Source: JAFEDN01 sp963818985 (GTDB taxonomy: Bacteria > Pseudomonadota > Gammaproteobacteria > Coxiellales > Coxiellaceae). From it: a DNA stretch of 64,000 nt. The notes below the pieces were generated by a model. The model was not told the DNA's origin. It was given only the letters and a program-made list of their open reading frames with translations, and did no database searches. The DNA is taken from NCBI GenBank assembly GCA_963818985.1, contig CAWFUJ010000008.1, forward strand, positions 186,001 to 250,000, read 5' to 3'. The position numbers and the translations under genes are program-made. Shown in pieces: positions 10,601 through 19,215 of this stretch (its first letter is position 1; each line of letters starts with the position of its first letter).

Positions 10601-11062
10601 ACACGCTAACGTAGTGGATAAATCCCTTAATTGGTTTGATATAAAATTTTTATAATAATCAGAACCATTTTTGATAGAATTATTAAAAATACTTGGGAAT
10701 CTTGCATCAAGACGCGCACTCATTTGTGTAAATATTTTTGAAAAATTTTTAATGCCTTTAGAGTTTTGTTTTAAACTGACAAAAAGTGACATTTGACCTA
10801 AGTAATCACCATTTTTTCTATAAAAATCCCAAGTTGTCGTCGACACGCCCTCTTCTAAGGGTAGGTTCATCGGTTTGTCAGTTTTCACCGTTCGGTAAGT
10901 GTTACCGGCATATACCTTAATAAATTCACTTGTGCCTTGTTGTTCAACAAATGAATTTGTATCTAAAGGTTGATTTATATTAACTTGAGAAGGTGGTAAA
11001 TTTTGAAATTGAAGGTTTTGTTTTATTAAAAAAAATCCTTTATCCTCTCTGTATAACCGCAT
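7625..11062 (-). CDS. Giant orphan protein B1 (paralog family, type B)
   Basis: This 1145-residue protein of unknown function starts at ATG 11062 (MRLYREDKGFF), not at the longer open frame from 11110. The chosen start aligns residue for residue with B2 (MRTYQAEKDYF), has GGAGA six bases upstream, and avoids placing the start codon beside the -10 box at 11112-11117. Shared family blocks are GTSEFIKVYAGNTYRTV (about 43-59), AKLTVVYSPIY, RFLVGIGSGVAIAY and EILLLSGRDF. The type B variant is marked by YAGNTYRTV and by QFLYPSTRIQESLQIAI. It is the first gene of the B1-A1 operon. No catalytic motif is intact enough to name a function. Confidence 0.85.
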   Translation of the reverse strand: MRLYREDKGFFLIKQNLQFQNLPPSQVNINQPLDTNSFVEQQGTSEFIKVYAGNTYRTVKTDKPMNLPLEEGVSTTTWDFYRKNGDYLGQMSLFVSLKQNSKGIKNFSKIFTQMSARLDARFPSIFNNSIKNGSDYYKNFISNQLRDLSTTLACNITEILNITIVMNFFAAQQAIKSLPENCSIYVKDSDSLEKNFIFHTKQCYVVTKNELLHLKKDSKSTEGFTKSVIECKNFDTLRKKLGKPTLSSGLIPNVPDSRIGFDTSSKNNLQTIINFIPTNRRMTVIYNSGSHKIRVNPLKPDETKGLAPPLEETKEIKHKTDTVSCIVKYFVENETLLIETSPFFSSENKEEFDFNNIKTQLISKAENMRQQATSTWQPSGAQAWLLLVSRLWVFQDGLEAKKFTHVGPIEPLYNLLHQASLNNLGKLIKALENTQTSSDDKVEIQAEHLLEIKNQWSTAERENKNQTLNWRQAFRHQNSKVAVEDGGPVRILAMQPVNHANKHSNFLAVPCTPTIKNVLDSRSVSFNFLDFSSAIVTSCQPSMIHNNVLSDTVREFFYEKNKYSGIYMDQSDQVSAKLTVVYSPIYKEYDGWAQDAEENRELIFKALSTKVFESINIFSEFWWNDTDHLYCIRERLAGILTQRPFNQIQSSLLFCLTVKTGHDYNKRFLVGIGSGVAIAYPKNSPPIIKIYAMYDFNDVPVSLDSLDKPIGNESESLTQFLYPSTRIQESLQIAIVKDPETEILLLSGRDFTHKSLKFIKTTKDLDLYMYAPDIKALEQDEKQSPIDKTIADLQPLRKELLKMTADPYMQSAWVKIKSLLEVKEVKNDQIPLEEEPQLVKSMTNAFKKLTDTAVLSDSFSSMFKKIGSLVMKEEEKQMLEETKETLDTSNMLKTKIKSVNECIHFEHFIEGCRELAESKISFKLTQEEINAVKGLWHIAVDEARPFSKTEEDDSSEIFISWANIRKIYFPYFQGVNDSMVVFSPTSAIEPPKLFEYIYGLAQQNFNSSTQHNKEEAKEILIFAHVLCSFQNESTILPHIRAKLESFNTRTLGDQSCDFWRRLEQLLIFKYAPSLLVDHQINMISLDGLIEALPKNTDPVSALSSNNMSVTPLVSGVSSLGFRVHKVSGTETTTSDVISSRSSLTN

Positions 11063-11111
11063 GTTAAATCTCCATATATTTTTATTATTAGAAAAATAAG
11101 AATATTGCAAG

Positions 11112-11138
11112 TCTATAATTTAGTCCTGAATGTGTCAA
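11112..11138 (-). promoter_or_regulatory. Sigma-70-like promoter of the B1-A1 operon
   Basis: On the reverse strand TTGACA (11138-11133) is followed after 15 bases by TATAGA (11117-11112). The same boxes with 16-base spacing precede B2, so the promoter was probably copied with the operon. The predicted start of transcription falls near 11105, leaving a leader of roughly 40 bases. Confidence 0.6.
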
Positions 11139-11257
11139 ACAATTTATTTCTGTTTTTCCTGCTAAATTATTTTTGCACGTAACGATATATTTGTAACCGT
11201 AACATAGGCACAGCCGTCTTACGTATTAATGCAACTCCGTCAATCGGGGCTGATAAC

Positions 11258-11334
11258 GTCATCCCGCGGCTTGAGCGCGGGATCCATACTGGCTTGCAAG
11301 CTCACTGGATCCCGCGCTCAAGTCGCGGGATGAC
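11258..11334. repeat. Long inverted repeat between A2 and B1
   Basis: Arms 11258-11286 and 11306-11334 (GTCATCCCGCGGCTTGAGCG against its complement) pair over 29 bases with one mismatch around a 19-base loop. It lies in the 358-base space between the end of A2 and the start of B1. No U-tract follows, so this is a dispersed palindrome that may act as a transcript-end structure, not a classical terminator. Confidence 0.85.
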
Positions 11335-11420
11335 AAATTATTCAAGCCCCGCATTGCGCCGTTTATTATATAAAACAGCCCGCGATTCCCCTGGCGACGG
11401 AAAATATTGACGAGGGTAGT

Positions 11421-14400
11421 TCAACTTAAGGTTGAGGTTTGTACTTGTTGGTCTTCATTTTTCTTGTTACGAGATAATGCTAAATCAAAAGCTTGTTGAT
11501 ATAGCGGTGCTCTAAATCTATATTTTTCATCATTCCTGCTATCTCCTCTCGTCGAGTAAGATGAGGACGACGACAAAAATCCCGCAGTTGTGAGATGGCT
11601 AGGCTGGCGACAAGACCTAATCTTACTTGCGAGTGCACTTATCAATTCTGAAAGATAAAAACCTTCTGGATCAAGGCGGTAGTCTATACTTGAATCTACA
11701 TTGATAAACATGAATATCAATACCTTCGCTAAATCCATCCAAAATCCTGATTCCAGAGAACCTTGCTGATCAATAAATTTTAATTTTTGATAAATAAGCC
11801 CATAAATTTTTTCATCATTATCCACAGAAGAAATAGCATGGTTAAAAGCCTTAATTTCTAATATTTGTTCCTTCTTTCCAGCCTGTTGCAATGGTAAAAA
11901 ATATTGATCAGCTAAGGCATTAATATGTTCACTTAGACTAAACCTCTTAAAATAAAGGTCAGGAGAAAATACAGCCATAAAATCTTTTATTCCTTCAAAA
12001 TAAATAAAGTATCTGGCTCTAATCTGCTGCCAGGTTAGAGTTATCTGGGATCCAGATAATCCTTTAGCTTCAAGTGTAGCTATTTGCCATAAGTTTCGAA
12101 TCATATTAGACTCTTCAATTGATAAACTTGTTGCTAGAGAATGGTCTGTTTTTAATTTTAAAAAATTAAATAGCTGAATAAATTTTTCAACATTTGAACA
12201 AGAGTTGATATTTTTTACTTCCAGCTTTATTTTTGCCGAGACGTCATTATCTAATAATGGAGGATTACGCTCGCGCAATTGATGCTCTAGTTTTTTCCAG
12301 GCACTGATCATATTTGGGTTTTCGATAATATCTAGAAATTTTCGACGATTTTTCTGTAAAGCCTGAGTGACCTGATTAATTAATTCCCCCTCTTTAATTT
12401 CTTTTTTATTTTCGCTTAAAAGCTTTTGCAAATTTAGGTAATATTCTCGAAATTTAAACTTTGAAGTAACGGCCACTGATCTCTCATCAAGCAAATCTGG
12501 CCCTATTAGCCGTCCTGAACAAAGTAAAATGTCGTCTTCTGTGCCTGAAATATAAACAATTTGTATGGATTCAGATTGACGAATATGCGATCCTGAAATC
12601 AGTTTGCCCGGATCATCAGGTTTATTCAGAGAATTTAGTAAAACCGGTACGTCTTTTTCTGAATCATACAAAGCTTTAATGATGTTTGAGTCGTCGACGG
12701 CATTATCTCTAAAAGTTAATGCCATACAATTCCCAACGCCGATCAAATAACGATGGGTAGCCGTCGAAGCCGGTAAAGACAAACAAAATAATAAATTGGC
12801 TTTAACATCCTTAAACGGACTCCTGCTCAGTACGGTGGAAATAAACCCACGCAAACCTTCAGTCAAGCCTGAATTAAACTTATCAAGGTTAGTAAATATT
12901 TGTTCTGCTAAACTTTTTAAGATCCGATCTCGCACGTCTTGCATATCTTGCTGCCATCCTGGCTCCTCTATGTAGCGCGGGCTATAAAGAACGGTTAACT
13001 TTGCAAGTGGATCATAAGCGTTATAACAATAAAACTCACGAATGGCGTCTAAAGTTGAAAGAGTTTGAGAGGCTGGTGGCATTAAAGATAGAATAATTAT
13101 GTTTTGTCCTTTTAAAAAATGATGTTCAACACATTTTGATTGGGTTGATAATACTCGCGGAATAGGGAAAGCTGTAAAATTTCTTATTTTATGAGCATGG
13201 TTAATCGGCATAACCGCTAAAGCTCTGACTTCACCTCCAATCTGGATAGGTGCATTTCGGTGTTGATTTTTAAATGCTTGCTGCCAAGTCAGTGTCAGTG
13301 GCAGAGATTTTTGTTCGTTCGTTGATGCTTCTTGCCATTGTTTTTTAATTTCTGTTAAATCATCTTCAGAAATTTCCTTAGCATTTACTTCCAAAGTTTG
13401 AACATTTTGCAATGCTTTTGTCAAAGGCCAAAAGTGAGTTAGACTGGCTTTTCTTAATAATTCATAAGTAGGATCTTCAGGCTGTTGAAGTTCGCCACTT
13501 TCCAAACGTTCTTGAAAAGCCCATAGACGGCTAATAAGAAATAGCCATGTTTTAGCGGTTGGAGCCTCCCAGTATTTATAAGCTTCTCTACGCATGGCTT
13601 CTGCTTGAGTACATAAATTTTCTTTTACTTCCTTAAAATAAGCAGGAATAAGTTCATATTTTTTTTCTTTTGTCTCTATTTCCTGTTTATCAATATTTAA
13701 TAATCCTGGCTGACTTTCAATTTGTACAATGTCATTGAGTTGTAAATTTTTAATAATGTGCCCATCAATTTGTGTAAAAGACCCTTGGGAATTAATAATC
13801 CTCACGACATGTTTACCCTGATTAATCACCAGGGTGGTATAAGTACTTTTTCCAGAATTGTTATTTGTCACTAACTTTACTGGCTGATGTTGTGGTGGTA
13901 GAAAATTAATAACAGTATGTAAAGACAAACTTTCTAGACTTTGAGGAAAGAATCCATCTAGACTGTGGCCATTCTTTAATGTTAAAAGATTGTCTTTAAG
14001 TTTTGAAAAAGAAGCTTGAGTCAATTTAATTTCTTGTCTAACAATTGTATCTGGTTTACCTTTTTTATAATGAAACAATTTATCCTTAGTGACCACATAA
14101 CACTGGTCGGTTCCGCTTCTGAGGGCCGTAAAAGATACTTTTTCATCTTCCAAAAAAACATCACAATTTTTTGGCAAACTAATCCTGGTATTTTTGATGT
14201 TTTCAGGCTTAACTGTGGTCAATACGCAGGTTATACTTTGAAATAAACCAGTAATTTGAGCTGTAAATTTATTCAGAAACATTAGCTCTAAGTCATGTCT
14301 TCTATCCGCAATATAGTCGTTCAATATAGGCTTCATAAGTGTATGGATGTGTTGCTCCAATGAATCTATCGACATTTTTGTTGATGTTCGGGATTCTTTT

Positions 14401-14723
14401 TGGTCTTGCTCTGCGCTGATAAATAAGATGACTTGACAAATAAAATCGCCATTATTTTTAAAAAAATCGTATGTAATGGTTTTTATTGCGTTGTCTAAAG
14501 GCAACACCGATTTTTTTTCGGGGGGCACTGCTACCGTTCGAAAAGTATTACCCTCGTAGACACGGGTAAACCCAGTACTTCCGAAAAGTTCAACATAGTT
14601 TTCAGTGGTGATGGGCTGCTCCATCGCCACCGGTGAAGTCAAATTACCAGCAGTGAACCTAATCATCATAGAAAAAAAGTTTTTTTCCATTGTAAAAAAA
14701 TTTCTAGTTTCGTTGTTACGCAT
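11421..14723 (-). CDS. Giant orphan protein A2 (paralog family, type A)
   Basis: This 1100-residue protein of unknown function is the partner of A1. Matching blocks are PPEKKSVLPL (PEKKS in both), FFKNNGDFICQ, AKLTVLYSPRYIEEPGW, RYLIGVGNCMALTF and LLNSLNKPDDP. The GTS of the other three copies reads GSTGF here. Strong AAGGAG lies six bases before ATG 14723. It follows B2 by 29 bases, so B2-A2 repeats the B1-A1 order. The tail is polar (SRNKKNEDQQVQTSTLS). No signal peptide or membrane helix is seen. Confidence 0.85.
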   Translation of the reverse strand: MRNNETRNFFTMEKNFFSMMIRFTAGNLTSPVAMEQPITTENYVELFGSTGFTRVYEGNTFRTVAVPPEKKSVLPLDNAIKTITYDFFKNNGDFICQVILFISAEQDQKESRTSTKMSIDSLEQHIHTLMKPILNDYIADRRHDLELMFLNKFTAQITGLFQSITCVLTTVKPENIKNTRISLPKNCDVFLEDEKVSFTALRSGTDQCYVVTKDKLFHYKKGKPDTIVRQEIKLTQASFSKLKDNLLTLKNGHSLDGFFPQSLESLSLHTVINFLPPQHQPVKLVTNNNSGKSTYTTLVINQGKHVVRIINSQGSFTQIDGHIIKNLQLNDIVQIESQPGLLNIDKQEIETKEKKYELIPAYFKEVKENLCTQAEAMRREAYKYWEAPTAKTWLFLISRLWAFQERLESGELQQPEDPTYELLRKASLTHFWPLTKALQNVQTLEVNAKEISEDDLTEIKKQWQEASTNEQKSLPLTLTWQQAFKNQHRNAPIQIGGEVRALAVMPINHAHKIRNFTAFPIPRVLSTQSKCVEHHFLKGQNIIILSLMPPASQTLSTLDAIREFYCYNAYDPLAKLTVLYSPRYIEEPGWQQDMQDVRDRILKSLAEQIFTNLDKFNSGLTEGLRGFISTVLSRSPFKDVKANLLFCLSLPASTATHRYLIGVGNCMALTFRDNAVDDSNIIKALYDSEKDVPVLLNSLNKPDDPGKLISGSHIRQSESIQIVYISGTEDDILLCSGRLIGPDLLDERSVAVTSKFKFREYYLNLQKLLSENKKEIKEGELINQVTQALQKNRRKFLDIIENPNMISAWKKLEHQLRERNPPLLDNDVSAKIKLEVKNINSCSNVEKFIQLFNFLKLKTDHSLATSLSIEESNMIRNLWQIATLEAKGLSGSQITLTWQQIRARYFIYFEGIKDFMAVFSPDLYFKRFSLSEHINALADQYFLPLQQAGKKEQILEIKAFNHAISSVDNDEKIYGLIYQKLKFIDQQGSLESGFWMDLAKVLIFMFINVDSSIDYRLDPEGFYLSELISALASKIRSCRQPSHLTTAGFLSSSSSYSTRGDSRNDEKYRFRAPLYQQAFDLALSRNKKNEDQQVQTSTLS

Positions 14724-14752
14724 TTTTTTCTCCTTAAAATTTTTTTTCTATT

Positions 14753-17700
14753 TCAATATGGATAAAAGCCAAGTCCATAATGATCGGAAGAATCGGAAGA
14801 TGGCACCAAAACTCTAACCAGGGAGGTGAGGAAACTCTGCGATATCAATTCTGAAGATCTCGAGGTTGTTTGTGAAGAGGTACTTGATAACTCAATTAAC
14901 TTAAATTGTAACTGTTCCAAATTATTAGCGGGATTTTCGTATAAGTCAGCTTTTGGCAAGTACAAAAATGTTAATAATTTTATTAATTGAATCCAGAATT
15001 TCGGAGCTAGATTATCTAAATAATACTGGTCAAAAGTGTTTAATTTGCCATTAATAGTCTTTAAAATAGCTTTTTCATTAGGTAAGAGACAAAGAAGGTG
15101 GGCGAATGTCAGTATTTCTTGCGCTTCAGAGCCTCTATTAGCAATGTTCAATGTATTGAAATAAAATTGTCCTAAACCGTGAATATATTCAATAAGCTTG
15201 GGTTGCTCAATTGTCTGAGTTGGAACAAATAATGCGATAGAATCTGTAAGACCCTGGAAATATAAAAAATATCTGTTTCGGATTTTATTCCAATTCATTT
15301 CCGGAGTGTTAACTATATTCGCATAATCATTATCAACAAAAGTAGGCAAATCTTTTTCCTCGTGAATGGCTGCCTGCCATAGTTTAGTCACCACTTCAGA
15401 CTCAAGATCAGTTAATTTATTAGAAATTGAGCCGGTTTTTTCTTTGGCTTCGTCCAATTCAGTTGAGCTATCAGGCTCTAAATTAAGAGGTTCGAAGTAT
15501 TCATTAACCTTGCTAATAAACTCATCACAATCTGAGCAATAATTCAGTTCACTTAACTCCTCAGCCTCGTTGAAAGTTTGAGCAGAAGAACTATCTAGCA
15601 ATTTTTCAGTAGGTTCCTTGAAAGATTTTGTTATACGAGCAAGTGCTTTATCAAAGTCAACCTCGGGAAAGAAACTTCTTCCACTTTGAGATTTTTCTTC
15701 TGTCACTCCCGACAATTTTTCTAATTTATTCCACGCACTTATCATATTTTTATCAGTTATTAATTCAAGCAATTTTTTACGACGAGCCATTAAGGCAGCC
15801 AGCATATTTTTTATGGGACTGCTATCCTTCTCTTCAATGATACCCAGTGACTTAATATCTGGCGTATATGTACGAATACCTAGTTTTGATTCTTTTCCTG
15901 GCATTGGCATGAAAGATTCTGGTGTTAAAATCCGCCCTGGAATCAATAAAATTTCTACAGAAGGGTCTTCAACTATAGCGATTTGTATGCATACTTCCTG
16001 GCGGATACGGGATGGGTTTAAAAATGAAGTCAAGGATTCTATTCCTCCCGTTCCAAGTTTATCCGGTTTTTTCAGTGAACTTAATGATACTGCTACTTCT
16101 TGAATTTCATACATAGCACCAATTTTAGTGATTGGTTGGCTTTCTCCTTTTTCAAAGGCCAAAGCCATATTATTACCTACGCCCACCAAAAAGCGACATT
16201 GATAATCTCCCTTCTGTATGTTAAGACAAAATAATAAGCTAGCGTTTACCGCGCTAAAAGTGCTTTGGGTTAGTATTTCCGTTATCCATTTTCGTATTTT
16301 TGGCAAGCTTTCATTACTATATTCCAAAAAATTTTGAATTCCATTAAATATATCGCTACTTAATATATGTAAAATTTGCTCACGTTCACTCGTAAACTTC
16401 TCAATCCAGCCGTTTTTTTCAATAAATACCGGACTATAGAGCACAGTTAATTTAGCAGTGACGGGATGATTAGATGAAAATTGATCATCAGCGTATAGAT
16501 ACTCACGAATGGTATCTGCGTTCAGAGGGGGATTGGAAGCCTCAGGAAGACATGATGAAATTATCGTTCTATAATTTTCATCGATTACAAAGCGAACAGA
16601 TCTATTCGCTAAGATTTTTTGGTTGTCAGGAAGGATTGGCATAGCTTGAAAGCGAGTTAATTTGGTTGCATGTCCTACAGGATCTACACCTAATACCATG
16701 ACGGCTGTTCCAAGTTCTACTGGAGCTGTTGGATTATGAAAGCGAAAAGGCCTTTTCCAACAGGTCATAGTTGAGTTCACCTCTCGCCATTGTCTTTTAA
16801 TTTCAGTTACATGTTCTTTTTCTATTTCCACTTGATCATCGGGAGATTTTTGAGTGATGTTCAAAGCCTTCTGCAACCAACCAAAATTAGTTAAGTTAGC
16901 TCGCATTAAGCAATCATATATAGGATCGGCAGGATCAGACAACTTAAAACTTTCATCTTCAAGTGCGGTTTGGAATATCCACAGTCGGCTGACTAATAAT
17001 AACCATGCATGAGCTATGAGGGGTTTCCAAGTTTCAGCTGCTTGCCGACGTAATGTTTCTGCTTCAAATGCTAGTTGAGTGGGTATATGAGTAAAATTGA
17101 AACTGGAAATTGTCTTTGTCCGTTTAGACTCGTCTTTGTGATCTAATAAATTTTTCTCTTCTAATAAACCTGGATGAGATTGGACCAATAAAACTTCTCC
17201 GACCTTACAATGATCAATAGAAAATGAGATTGTTTGCTTCTTACCTATAGGGTACACCGGTGTTGAATTAGGTATTAAAGGATTTACTGCAATAATTTTA
17301 TGTTTACCTTTGTTAATAATCAGAATGGTATATGAAGGACTGACTTTACTAGCAGCCATTTGCTGTCTTGATAAAAAATCGGTGAGTATTTGCAAATTAG
17401 ATGGACATGTTCCATTTGAAGCGGGGGTCTGTGAAAAATCAGGCAAAATTCCAGATTTATAGACGGATTCGCCCAGACTTTTTCTAAGAAAGCCCAAATT
17501 TTTACATTTAATTTCTTTCATTTCCACAAACCCATTTTCTTTTTTTTCAAGAAAAAAAAGGTTATCTCCCTTTTCCTTGGTCAAAACATAACATCGCGTG
17601 GTTTTAAATTCAAAATCTTTCTCATACTCTTCGATAAATTTGGTTTTAACATAGATACTACAATCTTCAGGTAATTTTTGTAATGAATTGGTGATCATTT

Positions 17701-18193
17701 TTGGATCGTGAAAGGTGATGATCACGGTAACATTTAGATTATCCATTAACATTTGTTCTGTTATTGGTAGCTCGTCCTTTAATATGTCTCTTTCCATATT
17801 AAATTTTTTCACCAGTTCATTGAACTTGGTTAAATTTTTTTCTAGGGTTAAACAAATGTCTTCTACAATTCTTTCAAAATTAACGTGTGGTTTATCGCGA
17901 TCAAAACTAACAAACAAAATCATTTGAGCAAAGAATTGGCCGTTGTTTTTATAAATATCCCAACTAATGGTCGACATGTCTTCTGCTAATGGCAGTTCTA
18001 GTTTTTTATCGGCGGTTACCGTGCGATAAGTATTGCCGGCATAAACCCAGATATAATCACTCGTACCGGGTTTAGCAATAAAAGATTTTTCATCAATGGG
18101 TTGTTCCATATCAACTGCAGAGGAAGGTAATTTAGGAAATGCTTCTCTATTTTTAATAAAAAAATAATCCTTTTCAGCTTGATAAGTTCGCAT
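14753..18193 (-). CDS. Giant orphan protein B2 (paralog family, type B)
   Basis: This 1146-residue protein of unknown function matches B1 along its length and is almost the same size. Family blocks are GTSDYIWVYAGNTYRTV (43-59), AKLTVLYSPVF, RFLVGVGNNMALAF and EILLIPGRIL. An acidic linker at about 880-940 is rich in E, D and S. GGAGA lies six bases before the ATG. It is the first gene of the B2-A2 operon and of the whole four-gene array. Divergence between B1 and B2 is large, so the duplication is old. Confidence 0.85.
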   Translation of the reverse strand: MRTYQAEKDYFFIKNREAFPKLPSSAVDMEQPIDEKSFIAKPGTSDYIWVYAGNTYRTVTADKKLELPLAEDMSTISWDIYKNNGQFFAQMILFVSFDRDKPHVNFERIVEDICLTLEKNLTKFNELVKKFNMERDILKDELPITEQMLMDNLNVTVIITFHDPKMITNSLQKLPEDCSIYVKTKFIEEYEKDFEFKTTRCYVLTKEKGDNLFFLEKKENGFVEMKEIKCKNLGFLRKSLGESVYKSGILPDFSQTPASNGTCPSNLQILTDFLSRQQMAASKVSPSYTILIINKGKHKIIAVNPLIPNSTPVYPIGKKQTISFSIDHCKVGEVLLVQSHPGLLEEKNLLDHKDESKRTKTISSFNFTHIPTQLAFEAETLRRQAAETWKPLIAHAWLLLVSRLWIFQTALEDESFKLSDPADPIYDCLMRANLTNFGWLQKALNITQKSPDDQVEIEKEHVTEIKRQWREVNSTMTCWKRPFRFHNPTAPVELGTAVMVLGVDPVGHATKLTRFQAMPILPDNQKILANRSVRFVIDENYRTIISSCLPEASNPPLNADTIREYLYADDQFSSNHPVTAKLTVLYSPVFIEKNGWIEKFTSEREQILHILSSDIFNGIQNFLEYSNESLPKIRKWITEILTQSTFSAVNASLLFCLNIQKGDYQCRFLVGVGNNMALAFEKGESQPITKIGAMYEIQEVAVSLSSLKKPDKLGTGGIESLTSFLNPSRIRQEVCIQIAIVEDPSVEILLIPGRILTPESFMPMPGKESKLGIRTYTPDIKSLGIIEEKDSSPIKNMLAALMARRKKLLELITDKNMISAWNKLEKLSGVTEEKSQSGRSFFPEVDFDKALARITKSFKEPTEKLLDSSSAQTFNEAEELSELNYCSDCDEFISKVNEYFEPLNLEPDSSTELDEAKEKTGSISNKLTDLESEVVTKLWQAAIHEEKDLPTFVDNDYANIVNTPEMNWNKIRNRYFLYFQGLTDSIALFVPTQTIEQPKLIEYIHGLGQFYFNTLNIANRGSEAQEILTFAHLLCLLPNEKAILKTINGKLNTFDQYYLDNLAPKFWIQLIKLLTFLYLPKADLYENPANNLEQLQFKLIELSSTSSQTTSRSSELISQSFLTSLVRVLVPSSDSSDHYGLGFYPY

Positions 18194-18238
18194 TTTAAAT
18201 CTCCATATTTTTTAATTTTTCAATAAAAGAATTGTCAG

Positions 18239-18266
18239 TCTATAAGTTGCAACTGTGATCTGTCAA
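18239..18266 (-). promoter_or_regulatory. Sigma-70-like promoter of the B2-A2 operon
   Basis: On the reverse strand TTGACA (18266-18261), a 16-base spacer and TATAGA (18244-18239) precede B2. It matches the B1 promoter in both boxes and in the following C, and the B ribosome-binding context ATGGAGATTTAA is also shared. Confidence 0.65.
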
Positions 18267-18295
18267 ATACTTTGTGGATTGAGTGATTAAGAAAG

Positions 18296-18381
18296 TGCCC
18301 GGGGCCGGAATCGAACCGGCACGAGATTTAGCTCCCGAGGGATTTTAAGTCCCTTGCGTCTACCTATTTCGCCACCCGGGC
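18296..18381 (-). tRNA. tRNA-Leu (UAA)
   Basis: The reverse strand folds as a class II tRNA: acceptor GCCCGGG/CCCGGGC, anticodon loop CTTAAAA with anticodon TAA, a variable arm and a GGTTCGATTCC T-arm. CCA is not encoded. It is the last gene of the Gly-Cys-Leu cluster after pgsA, the same order as glyW-cysT-leuZ in E. coli. Confidence 0.95.
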
Positions 18382-18403
18382 AAACGAGGAATATAAATAA
18401 TGA

Positions 18404-18474
18404 AGGCTGGGGTCGGAATCGAACCGGCGTCCGCGGCTTTGCAGGCCGCTGCATAACCACTCTGCCACCCAGCC
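18404..18474 (-). tRNA. tRNA-Cys (GCA)
   Basis: The reverse strand folds with acceptor GGCTGGG/CCCAGCC, discriminator U and anticodon GCA in the loop CTGCAAA. It lies between tRNA-Gly and tRNA-Leu. Confidence 0.95.
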
Positions 18475-18488
18475 ATTCATGAATAAAA

Positions 18489-18564
<76 letters not shown>

Positions 18565-18651
18565 AAATGACTCACCATTATTCCTGTTCTTACATCAATG
18601 TCAAGTAGTGCGTAAGGAATTTCTACGAAAATTGAGCAGACAGCTTTAAAA

Positions 18652-19206
18652 CTAACGCGAATCTTTAAAATCAGGCCACGCCAATTTTAAATAAATGGTC
18701 ATTGTCCAAAGCGTTAATACGGCCGCCAACCAGAGAAAAAATGTTCCCAACCATAACAACCATTTATTATCGCCAGGAAGATACCAAAGTAATAAAATCA
18801 ATGCAATCATTTGTAGGCTGGTTTTTATTTTAGCAACAAAAGTGACCGCCACGCTAGCCCGCTTACCTAGTTCAGCCATCCATTCGCGTAATGCTGAGAT
18901 AGCCACTTCGCGGGCAACAATAATTGCAGCAGGAATCGCCAGCAAAGGAATTAAATTTTCACCGACCACCACCACTAAAATCACGACTACCAATAGCTTG
19001 TCGGCAATTGGATCTAAGAAGGCTCCTAGTTTGGTCATCTGGGCAAAGCGTCGTGCCAAAAAGCCATCTAACCAATCAGTGATACAAGCTAATAAAAAAA
19101 TACCTGAGGCAACTTGATGCGACCATTTAAATGGCAGATAGTAGCATATCACCACTAATGGAATGATGAAGATCCTTAATAGCGTTAATAATGTAGGAAT
19201 ATTCAT
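18652..19206 (-). CDS. pgsA: CDP-diacylglycerol--glycerol-3-phosphate 3-phosphatidyltransferase
   Basis: This 184-residue membrane protein makes phosphatidylglycerol phosphate in the inner membrane. It carries the CDP-alcohol phosphotransferase signature DWLDGFLARRFA, then GAFLDPIADK, at about residues 43-70, followed by further hydrophobic helices. Length matches the family. It starts nine bases after uvrC and precedes the Gly-Cys-Leu tRNAs, the conserved gammaproteobacterial order. Confidence 0.95.
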   Translation of the reverse strand: MNIPTLLTLLRIFIIPLVVICYYLPFKWSHQVASGIFLLACITDWLDGFLARRFAQMTKLGAFLDPIADKLLVVVILVVVVGENLIPLLAIPAAIIVAREVAISALREWMAELGKRASVAVTFVAKIKTSLQMIALILLLWYLPGDNKWLLWLGTFFLWLAAVLTLWTMTIYLKLAWPDFKDSR

Positions 19207-19215
19207 TCAAAATCC

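Noticed and set aside
11063..11110. Longer start for giant protein B1
   Set aside because: The extra 16 residues have no match in B2, lack a ribosome site and would begin beside the -10 box.
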